From F23-D06 sp947165685 (GTDB taxonomy: Bacteria; Bacteroidota; Bacteroidia; Bacteroidales; WCHB1-69): a DNA stretch of 64,000 nucleotides. A model generated the notes under the pieces. That model saw nothing but the letters and a program-made list of their open reading frames with translations. It ran no database searches and was not told where the DNA came from. This document shows positions 35,701 through 42,875 of this stretch, piece by piece; the first letter of the stretch is position 1, and the number at the start of each line of letters is the position of its first letter. The stretch spans positions 80,640 through 144,639 of the forward strand of contig CAMVBK010000003.1 of the NCBI GenBank assembly GCA_947165685.1, read 5' to 3'. The position numbers were made by a program, and so were the translations under genes.

Positions 35701-35846
35701 GGGATGCCGTCATAAAGCGTCCACAGATGCTCGAACGAGCGGCTGTCGGCGGCCTTCTGCGCACGGACATGCTGCGGAAGTGCGAAAAGAGCCAACAGGA
35801 CGGCCATTGCCAGTCGTGCCTGCCTGTAATGTCTGTAGTGTGTCAT
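29721..35846 (-). CDS. Alpha-2-macroglobulin family protein with TonB-plug-like insert
   Basis: The 2041-residue product has a signal peptide ending VRAQ without a lipobox, so it is probably periplasmic. MG-type beta domains occupy roughly residues 380-1000 (for example YKYILSKKGKAVKNKRVLAILERTN). The A2M domain follows near 1250-1350 (FRDG/TLTLRAKVTNRSE style text) with the thioester motif CNEQ at Cys1498 in YPYECNEQTFSK and an alpha-helical toroid after it. Around residues 1170-1225 a segment ending SVRGNRSDEQVTIVDGVRT looks like a TonB-receptor plug, placed where the bait region should be. A2M proteins trap proteases. No pbpC neighbour. Confidence 0.93.
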   Translation of the reverse strand: MTHYRHYRQARLAMAVLLALFALPQHVRAQKAADSRSFEHLWTLYDGIPQRHLNSQQAMLDTIAWKAEAERNAYHLFIANHKRLLLNRLYGDKSVQQSAIWLDSLRRDHTAARWGDRDSLVYQSLYHYLIGSMLYPSRPADPNAVTLQEADFGNMEEWSSENYREVAKQHLFACFDAMPRDVPILTHRWDFLLETVPETRHLRPTLNDVLYQSCIRMVGDKEPELAIALINEAMTAHTERNILINYEIQRLHYRFPKVEEDVYASACWKTLDSLDKAYGPDLTFDYERGVLLAAAEQIVDRETDYKSRAIDYFNSVLKQCGTKPYANAVLKMYAQNAAYYLETLTRPSISLFNAHTDLTLGHKLRIPVQYRNLETLYVSVYTTSPITTSEYDEYGSSEDYYSSRYKNYNVDTSLLSKVPVLRQRFDLDSRDNSRFATTELWVDSLPVGNYQFCFHTRPELDVTGALMTAKFRVTRLKLANWNTGKKKFVAVNDRRTGEPLRSLRVKSHYPHALYSNRFGEIPYSDNLFGFIYMESNISVFDQKAEYSVMDELASSAAYRYHPRLGHRCPYNPQLFTDRTLYRPGQTVHFKYILSKKGKAVKNKRVLAILERTNAAPDTLELVTSEYGSVSGEFSLPQTVGKYTLRVFCPGQSPKGGKRYMRTCSGKRATIEVAEYKLPTFKVKLEPDSQQVAAGDTLAIRGTVTALNGLPVANAAVALHIQAKGEAKTQLIEVYTERDGRFEYRYPVGPFSYMLEIEAIVTDLNGETHSDKSSVWIPDKMLTVSISTNDDVDLSTTDTVRWLVKAVNHNGILQPVPMNIRVVRLQTPDEYRIPAFERKPLYWHPMHSEAEYAREFPHLTFDPHANNPDSWPGLDTVYKTVETMVPDSILKINVRNWEAGNYLLLVECVDKSGKTASAKRHFTVNRSDDSEFRAFQPIRAAFVSVPKELGDPLVLAIGSCLRHAVAICDVYQGERRLKTLRIPLDREQRTVTVKTRRGGKRNLSFCARIVKDDQLHNVIRDTLLPLDARYIERVNNRYRKLIMNAKLTHYRDVSEPGSNEHWEITLTDGDSKAVQQAELLAWMIDGSLYELGMRKADYGQHYYPQRFRVPRKIRQALMRPSRNHCYDLSDAYSDYTRYNKGTASKTKLRYEKVQSPMPRYIYYQDNTTSNELSEVVIAWEPPVFSADNTSSSGGYDVASALSNLNGVSSVDGTMTSVRGNRSDEQVTIVDGVRTDSAPEIEIVETVTEPTLSPDVTPRSNFVETAFFYPNLHPDDSGRVHIDFTLPDQYTGWEFYAFGHTKEMRNKSVTALLQSRRTLMLQSNAPRFFREGDTLTLRAKVTNRSESDLEGTVTVEFFNADDGEPVTMVINGDGRDTTWYVSTDGNSRFSVAAGASQSVQFRIVVPEGISAIGYRMVARAGNYGDGEENLLPVLPNKMLVTESCPFVVPAGSDTVLSFRRYRTHSTPTMQPLSYTVEATTNPAWLAIRALPYLMRYPYECNEQTFSKLFAAATVQHALAQNPGLREVFDRWLSDTVNAALTSPLLKNESLRNMLLEETPWMRNAQDESRQRQETAKLFADENLQKVLDKSLNKLLNNQLPSGGWDWYGHRYYSPYITDHLVAGFYKMQRMGIAMPNAGRMLDKATRAADQHQEERYQAYLKRLEKDPKATFYFSEEDIHYLYARTFAPFDSIWLSKPYVQNLTTRMMEDLDKAKFTRQAEVALILHRAGRQAEAKTIMETVRQQSVMDREKGMYWRKEYSGHYYRWYEAPIERQALLIEAFTEISPRESELTAMKQWLLMQKEGNSWSNTKATAEAVYALLLGAPADLLQPATTVVTVGGEEITATETARAEAGTGYLQRVWAPEEMSPRLADIEVHTDGTHPTFGAAYWQYLEVPDKVEAAGSGLSVRRTLYHQPAAGDGKTAAPVTADNPIRLGERITVKIVVTSDRDLEYVQVKDPRAAAFEPVNIHERNGWQGGVWWVESPRDANNSFFFSRFPQGTIVLEYDVFAVQSGDFSAGATTVECMYAPEWRAQGAGMRVTVH

Positions 35847-35875
35847 ACGGTTGCTGTTAGTTGTTAATTGGAATG

Positions 35876-35883
35876 CAAAAATA
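35876..35883 (-). promoter_or_regulatory. -7 promoter box of the alpha-2-macroglobulin gene
   Basis: TATTTTTG on the minus strand, 30 nt before the start codon at 35846. Confidence 0.6.
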
Positions 35884-35941
35884 GTTTTTTTTCAGATAGC
35901 GTCATCTGCAAATTCAACCATTGCTTTATGGCGGAGCAAAC

Positions 35942-35971
35942 TTGCTCTTTCGTACAAATTTGCTATCTTTG
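35942..35971 (+). promoter_or_regulatory. Promoter of the second flavin reductase gene (TTG-N19-TATCTTTG)
   Basis: -33 TTG at 35942-35944 and -7 TATCTTTG at 35964-35971 with the standard 19-nt spacing, 56 nt before the start codon at 36027. Confidence 0.7.
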
Positions 35972-36026
35972 CACTTCAAATTCAACAAAGCATATCAATT
36001 TGTAACAAACTTAAACATAAATCATT

Positions 36027-36590
36027 ATGAAACAACCCATCAAAACCACAGAAGCCATTTTCCCGATGCCCGTTCTGCTCGTCGCCACCTACAACGAGGA
36101 CGGCACCGTTGACGTGATGAACGCCGCCTGGGGCACCATGCTCGACCGCGACCGCGTGGCCCTCAACCTCACCGAAACCCACAAGACAGTGGAGAACATC
36201 AAGCAGCGCAAGGGCTTTGTGGTCCACATCGCCGATGCCGCCCACGTGGTGGAGGCCGACTATTTCGGCGTGGTGTCGGGCCACAAGGAGAAAGACAAAT
36301 TCGCCAAGAGCGGTCTCACCGCCACCAAATCCACCTTGGTGGATGCCCCCGTCATCAACGAATTGCCCATAGCTATGGAGTGCGAATTTATTGAATACCA
36401 AGGTGATGATACTGGTCTCGGCGTTATCGGCAAGGTGTTGCAGACCTCCGTGGAGGCCGACAAGATGAAGGACGGCAAAGTGGATCTCGACGCCCTGAAA
36501 GCCATCGCCTTCGACCCCTACACGCACGGCTACTACCTCGTCTCGCAGCGCGTTGGCGAAGCCTTCAAGGACGGGATGAAGCTGAAATAG
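36027..36590 (+). CDS. Flavin reductase family protein
   Basis: The 187-residue protein belongs to the flavin reductase-like FMN-binding split barrel family: AIFPMPVLLVATYNEDGTVDVMNAAWGTMLDRDRVALNLTETHKTVENI, a hallmark first half, then the FAKSGLT and INELPIAMECEF blocks. It is only distantly like the one at 27882. It has a full promoter and appears monocistronic; its electron partner is not evident. Confidence 0.9.
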   Translation: MKQPIKTTEAIFPMPVLLVATYNEDGTVDVMNAAWGTMLDRDRVALNLTETHKTVENIKQRKGFVVHIADAAHVVEADYFGVVSGHKEKDKFAKSGLTATKSTLVDAPVINELPIAMECEFIEYQGDDTGLGVIGKVLQTSVEADKMKDGKVDLDALKAIAFDPYTHGYYLVSQRVGEAFKDGMKLK

Positions 36591-36600
36591 AAGAAGATAT

Positions 36601-36699
36601 ATTTCCTTGGATTTTGTCAGATTCCGACAATTTATTTCTTTGGATTTTATAGGATTTTAATGGTTTATTTCCTTGGATAATATTATTTTTGTATTTTTG
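36601..36699 (+). repeat. Three degenerate 33-nt tandem repeats before the ATPase pseudogene
   Basis: ATTTCCTTGGAT-type units start at 36601, 36634 and 36667, exactly 33 nt apart, with the third unit running into the -7 box. The first unit contains an inverted repeat TTGTC-N7-GACAA (36614-36630). Confidence 0.65.
36692..36699 (+). promoter_or_regulatory. -7 promoter box of the dead ATPase gene at 36727
   Basis: TATTTTTG, exact consensus, 27 nt before the ATG. Confidence 0.55.
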
Positions 36700-36726
36700 C
36701 AGTCCATAATGTAAAGTTGCAAGTTC

Positions 36727-37356
36727 ATGTATTATCCAAGACTCATAGACAGTTACCTCGCCGAATGGGCTTCCCGGAAATCCCACAAACCGTTGTTGTT
36801 GCGAGGTGCGCGCCAGGTAGGTAAATCGACTGCCGTGCACCATTTGGCGGAAAGCTTCGAAAGCTATGTAGAGATCAACTTCGAGAAACAGTCCTCGTAT
36901 ATCCCTCTGTTCCAAACGAAAGACATCGATGTAAAACAGATTGTCTCTTAGGTGTCGCCAATGGCGGAGATGCTTGCAGGACTGGAAATGCTGCATTACC
37001 GCACGCCGAATATACACCATGAGATGTTTTACTGGCAAAGACAAGCGAAGAATTCTCAGGCCGAGGTGGATTACATCTCCAGCTCTCGTCAGACCGTACT
37101 GCCCATAGAGGTGAAAGCCGAAATACAGGGCGGAATGAAAAGCCTTTGGATTTTCATGCGCGAGAAAAATCTCAAGAATGCCGTCCGATGTTCGTTGGAG
37201 AACTTCGGCGCTTTTGATTACGAGGACAAAGAGGCAGGCGGCGTCCTCCGCCACGTGCAGATATGCCCGCTGTATGCTATCTCACAGATGGATGCATTGA
37301 TAAAGGAACATAATGGCGCGGTGACAAATATTTATTCTCAACATAACATAAAATAG
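36727..37356 (+). pseudogene. AAA ATPase / DUF4143 gene with large internal deletion
   Basis: The first 75 codons encode the ATPase N-terminus with a Walker A motif (LLLRGARQVGKSTAVHHLAESF). A TAG follows, and the same frame continues as the C-terminal DUF4143 part (AEMLAGLEMLHYRTPNIHHEMFYWQRQ ... QAEVDYI ... LPIEVKAE). The middle of the protein, including Walker B and the sensor region, is missing; intact family members have roughly 400 residues and about half is gone here. Such ATPases are very common in Bacteroidota and their role is unclear. Three 33-nt repeats and a promoter box precede it. Confidence 0.85.
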
Positions 37357-37366
37357 AGAAAAATTG

Positions 37367-37374
37367 TATTTTTG
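37367..37374 (+). promoter_or_regulatory. -7 promoter box of the hipBA-like pair
   Basis: TATTTTTG. It would put transcription start near 37381, so ATG 37401 is preferred to ATG 37383 for the regulator. Confidence 0.6.
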
Positions 37375-37400
37375 CACCTGTAATGATTAGTTGTTTGGAT

Positions 37401-37721
37401 ATGAGCAAAACGACGATGGGCAATAAGCTGCCCCGGAAACTGGAACTGAAGATGCAGATGGTCGGCGAGCAGATCAGGCTGGCCCGCTTGCGGCGGAACC
37501 TGAGCGTGGCGCAAGTGGCGGAGCGGGCGACCTGCTCCCCGATGACCGTGGCACGCATCGAGAAGGGTACGCCCACCGTGGCCATTGGCATCTATCTGAG
37601 GGTATTGTATGCTTTACAGCTTGACGATGACATTCTGCTTCTGGCACAAAAAGACGAGATGGGCAGAGCCTTACAAGATCTTGCGCTAAAACACCGCGAA
37701 CGTGCGTCGAAAAAGGCGTGA
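37401..37721 (+). CDS. hipB: XRE-type regulator, HipB-like antitoxin
   Basis: The 106-residue product has a classical helix-turn-helix (IRLARLRRNLSVAQVAERATCSPMTVARIEKGTPTVAIGIYLRVLYALQLDDD) and a basic C-terminal tail. It lies 24 nt upstream of a HipA kinase gene, the standard order of hipBA modules, where HipB binds both the operator and HipA. Start choice depends on the promoter box at 37367. Confidence 0.85.
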   Translation: MSKTTMGNKLPRKLELKMQMVGEQIRLARLRRNLSVAQVAERATCSPMTVARIEKGTPTVAIGIYLRVLYALQLDDDILLLAQKDEMGRALQDLALKHRERASKKA

Positions 37722-37745
37722 GACTGATAACATAAGGTAAAGAGT

Positions 37746-38996
37746 ATGAATACATTATATGTTTATGCGGATTTTGACTGGCTGACGGAGCCGATGTTGG
37801 TGGGCAAGTTGGGCTACGAATCGCTTCGCGGCTCAGATTCATACTCGTTCCAGTTCGATGACGACTGGCTTCGCCAATACGGAAGCCTTTTCCTGAGTGC
37901 CGACATCAACAGCTATCCAGGGCCGCAATACACCCAGCCCGACAGGGACATCTTCGGTTGTTTCAGCGATGCGTTGCCTGACCGCTGGGGACGGTTGCTG
38001 CTGAACCGACGTGAACAAATCCTGGCCACCGAAGAGAAACGCTCCATCCGCAGGCTTTCTTCGTTCGACTACCTTATGGGTATTGACGATTTCTCGCGTA
38101 TGGGTGGCTTCCGTTTCAAAGAGACTCTCAACGGCGAGTTCATCAATTGTGACAATACTCTTCGAATTCCTCCCTTGGCCGACATCCAGACCTTGGTGTC
38201 CGCCAGTATGGAGATTGAGAAAAGCGAAGAACAGAACCAACTGCCCGAAAAGAAATGGTTGTTACAGCTCGTTCATCCCGGAACTTCATTGGGCGGGGCG
38301 CGTCCAAAAGCGGGTGTGATAGACCATGACGGCCGACTTTGCATGGCCAAATTCCCGTCGAGGAATGACGATTACGATGTGGCTCTATGGGAGCATCACA
38401 GCCATCTTTTGGCAAAGGAAGCCGGAGTGGTGGCTGCGGAAACGAACGTTATCGAAAGCGGTGGCAAACACCACGCTCTTTTGTCCAAACGTTTCGACAG
38501 AACAGTTGACGGTAGCAGGAGACATTTCGCCTCTGCGCTGACCCTTCTCGGTCTGACGGATGGTGCCAATGCCCAAACAGGCAATGGTTATTTGGACATC
38601 GTGGACTTCATCCTTCAAAACTGCTGCGATGTTGAAGACAATCTCCGCCAGCTCTACCGACGGGTGGCGTTCAACATCGTCATCGGCAATAGCGATGACC
38701 ATTTCCGCAACCACGGTTTTCTGCTCACGCCACGCGGATGGACACTCGCGCCTGCCTACGACCTGAATCCGACACTGAACAAGTACCAGTCGCTACTCAT
38801 AAACTCGCAAACCAACCGCGCCGACCTCAGCGTTCTGCTCAACTCGTCAGAAGAGTATTTGATCGGTAACGAGGAGGCCGGGCGAATGATTCACGAAGTG
38901 ACTCAAGCCGTCAAAAAGTGGAAGACTTACGCCAGACGCCTTGGAATATCCAAACGAGAAATAGAGGTCTTTGAACAGATATATCAACGATGGTAA
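37746..38996 (+). CDS. hipA: HipA-type serine/threonine kinase toxin
   Basis: The 416-residue protein has the HipA plan: an N-terminal subdomain with VGKLGYESLRGSDSYSFQFDDDWL, a Gly-rich loop (SLGGARPKAGV) in the phosphoryl-transfer core, the catalytic-loop region NIVIGNSDDHFRNHGF, and LAPAYDLNPT for metal binding. HipA kinases phosphorylate translation factors such as aminoacyl-tRNA synthetases. A diverged copy of the last 57 residues occurs at 61705. Confidence 0.93.
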   Translation: MNTLYVYADFDWLTEPMLVGKLGYESLRGSDSYSFQFDDDWLRQYGSLFLSADINSYPGPQYTQPDRDIFGCFSDALPDRWGRLLLNRREQILATEEKRSIRRLSSFDYLMGIDDFSRMGGFRFKETLNGEFINCDNTLRIPPLADIQTLVSASMEIEKSEEQNQLPEKKWLLQLVHPGTSLGGARPKAGVIDHDGRLCMAKFPSRNDDYDVALWEHHSHLLAKEAGVVAAETNVIESGGKHHALLSKRFDRTVDGSRRHFASALTLLGLTDGANAQTGNGYLDIVDFILQNCCDVEDNLRQLYRRVAFNIVIGNSDDHFRNHGFLLTPRGWTLAPAYDLNPTLNKYQSLLINSQTNRADLSVLLNSSEEYLIGNEEAGRMIHEVTQAVKKWKTYARRLGISKREIEVFEQIYQRW

Positions 38997-39075
38997 ATAG
39001 TGTAAGGCCTTTCGTTCGGGAAAGCGGGGAAAAGTAGTGTCCAGCAGCTTTTTGAGACCGAGACAATTTCTGAAA

Positions 39076-39137
39076 TTTGTTCACTATAACGAACAAAATT
39101 TGAGAATTTTTCATTTTGTTCATTATAGTGAACAAAA
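39076..39137. promoter_or_regulatory. Pair of palindromic operator-like sites
   Basis: TTTGTTC-N8-GAACAAA (39076-39097) and TTTTGTTC-N8-GAACAAAA (39114-39137) have the same arms and nearly the same core (ACTATAAC; ACTATAAT on the other strand). Centres are 39 bp apart, and the second ends 8 nt before a perfect -7 box. They are well placed to bind a dimeric regulator. Confidence 0.7.
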
Positions 39138-39145
39138 AGAAACAG

Positions 39146-39153
39146 TATTTTTG
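39146..39153 (+). promoter_or_regulatory. -7 promoter box of the ATPase remnant
   Basis: TATTTTTG, exact consensus, directly after the two palindromes and 21 nt before the remnant start at 39175. Confidence 0.55.
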
Positions 39154-39174
39154 CGCGAGAAAATTATTGAGATA

Positions 39175-39231
39175 TGGAACTGGTTTATAGACCCCACTTG
39201 CTGATTTCTTGAAAAATGGATTCTGACAATT
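39175..39231 (+). pseudogene. 5' remnant of a DUF4143-type ATPase gene
   Basis: ATG 39175 begins MELVYRP, then stops after a one-base shift. In the neighbouring frame the text continues PLADFLKNGF. Together these resemble the conserved opening of AAA/DUF4143 ATPases (M-LVYRPLL--FLKKW). The rest of the gene is gone. The assignment depends on this short match and on the operator and promoter layout in front of it. Confidence 0.45.
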
Positions 39232-39253
39232 AAAAAAATCAATTTCCAAAAAT

Positions 39254-40693
39254 ATGACAACCCATAACATCAATACCGACCGCGTTTTCAGCATCTTCCG
39301 TGAGCTGAACTGGATTCCGCGCCCCTCGCACCACGAGGAGCGCATCGCCGACTACCTTTGCCTGTTCGCCGAGCGGCTGCATTTGGAGTATGAGCGCGAC
39401 AAAGAGAACTGCGTGGTGATCCGCAAGCCCGCCACGCCCGGACACGAGACGGCCGAACCCATCGTGCTGCTCAACCACATGGACATGGTCTGCGTAGGCA
39501 TGAAAGACCCGCTCAACGACCCCATCGAGGCCTACGAGGAGAACGGCTGGATGAAGGCCCGCGGCACATCTTTAGGCGCCGACAACGGCATCGGGCTGTC
39601 GATGGCCCTCGCCGTGCTCGAAGACGACCGCATCGTACACCCCGCCCTGGAGGTCATCACCACGACCAACGAGGAGGACGGCATGTCGGGTGCCTCGCAG
39701 CTCGGCCAAGACTTCCTGAAAGGGCGCAAGGTCATCAACCTCGACTCCGAAGACTACGACACCATCACTACCGGGGCCGCCGGGGCCTGCCTGCAGTTCC
39801 ACCGCATTCCCGTGAAACGGTTGCCAGCTCCGAAAGGCGGCCATTGGCACCGCATCCGCATATCGGGCGGATTAGGCGGCCACTCTGGCGTCGATATCAA
39901 CAAGGGACGCTGCAGCGCGATGGAGCAGACCAAAATCATCCTGAAAGTAATCCGCAAGGAAGCGGATATCGAAGTTGCTGATATCCAGATCGGTGAAGCC
40001 AACGCCTCGATTGCGTCGTCGGGCGAGATTGTGATTTGGACCGAAAACAACGGGGCTTCCGACTTCGTGAAGGAGCTGTTGGACAATATCAACCAGACGT
40101 TCCACAGACAGTATGGGGGCACAGACCCGAATATCACTTGCCGCATAGAGGAATGCGAAAGGCGGGAGACGGTCATCCCCAAAGAGGCTGTTGCGGCGCT
40201 GGTCCGCTGCTTGGAGAAGGTGCCGCAAGGTGTGGTGAAGATGAGCGCGGCGATGCCCGGCACGGTGGAGACCTCCAACAACGTGGGGCGCATCGTGGCG
40301 GAAGACGACCACCTCTTCGTCTCGACCCATACCCGCAGCTTCGTGGATGACGATATGGCGGCGTTGAGCAAGACGATTGCCGCGACCTTTGCAGAAGCCG
40401 GCGCCGTTTCCGAGGTCGTGATGTCGGCCCCGGCGTGGCAGGAGGACCAGCAGTCAGCGTTCCTGCAACTGGTCAGCGACACGTTCCAGGACGTGCTGGG
40501 CTGGCGGCCGCGGATGGTGGCGATGCACTTCGTGTTGGAGGCGGGCTTCTTCGTGCAGCACTACCCCGGCATCCAGATCGCCAGCATCGGTCCGCGCATC
40601 GTGGAGCCGCACTCCACCAGCGAGCGCGTCGAGCTCTCGACCATACACAACATCTGGCAGGTGCTGATTGGGTTGCTGGAGCGGTTGGCGTGA
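39254..40693 (+). CDS. pepD: Aminoacyl-histidine dipeptidase (beta-Ala-His dipeptidase)
   Basis: The 479-residue protein is an M20C metallopeptidase: RPSHHEERIADYL, the zinc ligands in LLNHMDMVC (His-x-Asp), SLGADNGIGLSMALA with the bridging Asp, and TTNEEDGMSGA with the Glu pair; the lid domain and a C-terminal GPRIVEPHSTSERVE with the last His follow. It cuts dipeptides such as carnosine and Xaa-His in the cytoplasm. A GNAT gene follows on the same strand after 39 nt. Confidence 0.95.
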   Translation: MTTHNINTDRVFSIFRELNWIPRPSHHEERIADYLCLFAERLHLEYERDKENCVVIRKPATPGHETAEPIVLLNHMDMVCVGMKDPLNDPIEAYEENGWMKARGTSLGADNGIGLSMALAVLEDDRIVHPALEVITTTNEEDGMSGASQLGQDFLKGRKVINLDSEDYDTITTGAAGACLQFHRIPVKRLPAPKGGHWHRIRISGGLGGHSGVDINKGRCSAMEQTKIILKVIRKEADIEVADIQIGEANASIASSGEIVIWTENNGASDFVKELLDNINQTFHRQYGGTDPNITCRIEECERRETVIPKEAVAALVRCLEKVPQGVVKMSAAMPGTVETSNNVGRIVAEDDHLFVSTHTRSFVDDDMAALSKTIAATFAEAGAVSEVVMSAPAWQEDQQSAFLQLVSDTFQDVLGWRPRMVAMHFVLEAGFFVQHYPGIQIASIGPRIVEPHSTSERVELSTIHNIWQVLIGLLERLA

Positions 40694-40732
40694 GGAGTGG
40701 CAATCGTAAAAAGTATAACAAAATGATAGAAT

Positions 40733-41224
40733 ATGAGCCATAGTTTCAATATCCGTCCGGCGAAGCCCGAAGAGGCGGGCCTCGTGCTGGAATTCATCAA
40801 GAAGTTGGCCGTCTATGAAAAATGCGCCGACGAGGTGGTGGCCGACGAAGCCACCGTCTATCACTCCCTGTTCGTGGAGCGTTCCGCCGAGGTGGTCTTC
40901 GCGGAGGAGGATGGCGCGGTGGTCGGTTTCGCCCTGTTCTTCCACAACTTCTCCACCTTCGTGGGGCGCAAGGGTCTCTATCTCGAAGACCTGTTCATCC
41001 TTCCCGAGAAGCGGGGTAGGGGATATGGGAAAGCCCTGCTGAAGCACCTCGCCAAGATCGCCGTGGAGCGCAACTGCGGCCGCATGGAGTGGATCTGCCT
41101 CGACTGGAACGAGCCCGCCCTGAAGGTCTATCGCAGCATCGGGGCCGTCCCGATGGACGAATGGACCGTGCAGCGGTTGGACGAGGGGGCGTTGAAGCGG
41201 TTTGCAGGGAAGGAGGCTCTCTGA
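40733..41224 (+). CDS. GNAT family N-acetyltransferase (diamine acetyltransferase-like)
   Basis: The 163-residue protein has the GNAT fold: an N-terminal IRPAKPEEAGLVLEFIKKLAVYEKCADEV resembling spermidine/spermine acetyltransferases, the LYLEDLFILPEKRGRGYGKALL acetyl-CoA loop (R/Q-x-x-G-x-G/A), and WNEPALKVYRSIGA. It transfers acetyl from acetyl-CoA to an amine, maybe a polyamine, which would fit the nspC route, but this is inference. Confidence 0.9.
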   Translation: MSHSFNIRPAKPEEAGLVLEFIKKLAVYEKCADEVVADEATVYHSLFVERSAEVVFAEEDGAVVGFALFFHNFSTFVGRKGLYLEDLFILPEKRGRGYGKALLKHLAKIAVERNCGRMEWICLDWNEPALKVYRSIGAVPMDEWTVQRLDEGALKRFAGKEAL

Positions 41225-41235
41225 CGGCAGGCACG

Positions 41236-41322
41236 ATGCCCGTATTCATGCTGGCAGAGACGGTGATACTCGTGGCGGCCGTTGTCGCATTCGTCGTCTG
41301 CGTTGTGAAATCCAAGTCGTAG
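41236..41322 (+). CDS. Possible 28-residue membrane microprotein
   Basis: A short frame after the GNAT gene encodes 28 residues, nearly all hydrophobic from position 6 to 24 (ETVILVAAVVAFVVCVVKSK), then a basic end. It could be a single-span small protein. There is no independent support, so treat it as a candidate. Confidence 0.3.
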   Translation: MPVFMLAETVILVAAVVAFVVCVVKSKS

Positions 41323-41339
41323 AGACTTTGAAGCGAGGT

Positions 41340-41747
41340 AAATGCTCTGCGTCAATCTGCGTGATCTGCGGGAGAAACTACGCCAAAGTATGGCACGTCA
41401 TTCGCAATCGCGGGCAATATGCCGGCAAAGAGGCCTTCTTCTGCTCCGTGACCGACCCCTACCAGCCGCACGAGGCCAAGTTCCAGCGGACGCGGAAAGT
41501 GCTGGAGCAGCTGCAAGGCACGGGTATCCGGCTCAGCATCTCCACCAAGAGCGACCTCATCCTCCGCGACCTCGATGCGCAGGTGCGCCGTTTCTGCTCT
41601 GCAAACGGCCTCGCCTACGTCCGCGACGACGACACAGTGCGCGCCAGGCACGGCGAGCCGCCGGTGCTGGTGAACTACTTCTACCACGAGGAAATCGTCC
41701 CCTTGGCCCGCAAGGAGCAGCTGCGGAAGACGCGGACGTGCTGCTAA
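41340..41747 (+). pseudogene. Radical SAM protein gene with internal deletion
   Basis: The frame reads KEAFFCSVTDPYQPHEAKFQRTRKVLEQLQGTGIRLSISTKSDLILRDLD, which is the middle of a known radical SAM family, and then jumps at LD to AQVRRFCSANGLAYVRDDDTV ... PPVLVNYFYHEEIVPLARKE, the C-terminal end of the same family. About 110 residues between are missing. The N-terminal part with the CxxxCxxC cluster is also lost or scrambled. The join keeps the frame. Clearly non-functional as a radical SAM enzyme. Confidence 0.75.
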
Positions 41748-41842
41748 AAACCAGAACGCCGAATATAGAGAATCGTAGCGCACGGAGTTCCTGAAATGGC
41801 TTCTCGTCCCTTCTGTTTCCCGGTTAAATGCCAAAAAGATGG

Positions 41843-42334
41843 TTAAACGCTCTTCGTCCGTTCCCAAACTTCGTTTTTCGAGTGCCGGATGAAGCAGAAG
41901 TCGCACAGGTCGCCGCCTTGGCAAAGGGTTTGGGTGCGGATGAAGTCGGTGTAGGGCAGGTTGCCGTAGTTGATGATGTCGGCGTGGCAGAACATCGGGC
42001 CGAAACGGTCGATGACACCGTAATGCGTGAAAATGTGCTTGTAGAGGCACTCCGTACACTCGAAATGGAACTCGTCGGGGCCGTCGGTGTCCTTGTGCCA
42101 GACGTATTGCCAGCCTTTCCCGGAGCCGTATTTGAAACCTAACGGCACCACCACCTTCATCAGCGGCACAAAGAAACTTTTCGTGGCCAGTTTCTGCATC
42201 TTTTCCGGTTTCAGCGCACCCCACATGTGCATGGAGAGAAACTCCAGCGTCTCCAGTGGCGTTTTCCCGGCGGCCTGCAGTGCCTCGTCGATGGCAAGCG
42301 TGGGCAGGATGTTGCACAAGTGGCCGTAGTTTCC
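41843..42334 (-). pseudogene. ATC-hydrolase-like (L-2-amino-thiazoline-4-carboxylate hydrolase) gene, 5' part lost
   Basis: A frame of about 160 residues reads GNYGHLCNILPTLAIDEALQAAGKTP ... WHKDTDGPDEFHFECTECLYKHIFTHYG ... FCHADIINYGNLPYTDFIRTQTLCQGGDLCDFCFI, the C-terminal two thirds of the ATC hydrolase family. No proper start exists: the frame is joined to the methyltransferase remnant on the same strand, as if one deletion took the 3' end of that gene and the 5' end of this one. Confidence 0.65.
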
Positions 42335-42621
42335 TCGTTCGTGCCGCTAAGCCCGTCGTCCTCGTTGACGATGGCGAAAACGCCTCCGTCTTTAAGCACT
42401 CTTTTCACTTCGTTGAAGCAGTGTTCGATGTCGGGCCAGAAATAGATGGTCTCGAAGGCGGTAACCATGTCGAAGGTGTCCTTCCCGAAGGGGAGCTCGG
42501 CCACCGACCCTTCCACTACCTTGCAGCGGCTTTCCCGGATGGCCTGTGCGTTGACCATCATTTTGCCCAAAAAGCCTGCAGGTTTGCGGGCGTTGTTGAA
42601 AAACTTGCTAAGAAGTCCCAT
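42330..42621 (-). pseudogene. Class I SAM methyltransferase gene, internal and 3' deletion
   Basis: From ATG 42621 the frame gives a normal methyltransferase opening (MGLLSKFFNNARKPAGFLGK, MMVN) and then jumps to AIRESRCKVVEGSVAELPFGKDTFDMVTAFETIYFWPDIEHCFNEVKRVLKDGG, the region after motif I. The SAM-binding E-x-G-C-G-x-G segment is missing. After VNEDDGLSGTNEE the family sequence ends and the frame runs into the ATC-hydrolase remnant. It cannot bind SAM in the normal way. Confidence 0.7.
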
Positions 42622-42648
42622 AATTAATGCTATTTGTATTTACGGCTG

Positions 42649-42656
42649 CAAAAATA
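42649..42656 (-). promoter_or_regulatory. -7 promoter box of the methyltransferase remnant
   Basis: TATTTTTG on the minus strand, 27 nt before ATG 42621. The region 42657-42875 shows no gene I can support. Confidence 0.5.
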
Positions 42657-42875
42657 TTTGTTTCTTCATTTCTGAAATATCCTCATTTATAGTGATTTCC
42701 AGAATGGAGATTCACCATTTTCCGCAATAAAGATGCTTCATTGCCGGCAATTAGCAGACTTTTCGGTCAATCATTATGAGAATAGCTTGAGCATCAGGCG
42801 CGGCGACCTCGCCGGATGCGTTTGTATATGATCCTGAAAAGGCATAGAACGGATTGAAAGTGCAGAAAAACGGTT

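Noticed and set aside
36601..36699. CRISPR-like array from the 33-nt repeats
   Set aside because: The three units are degenerate over their full length, there are no unique spacers, and no cas genes are present.
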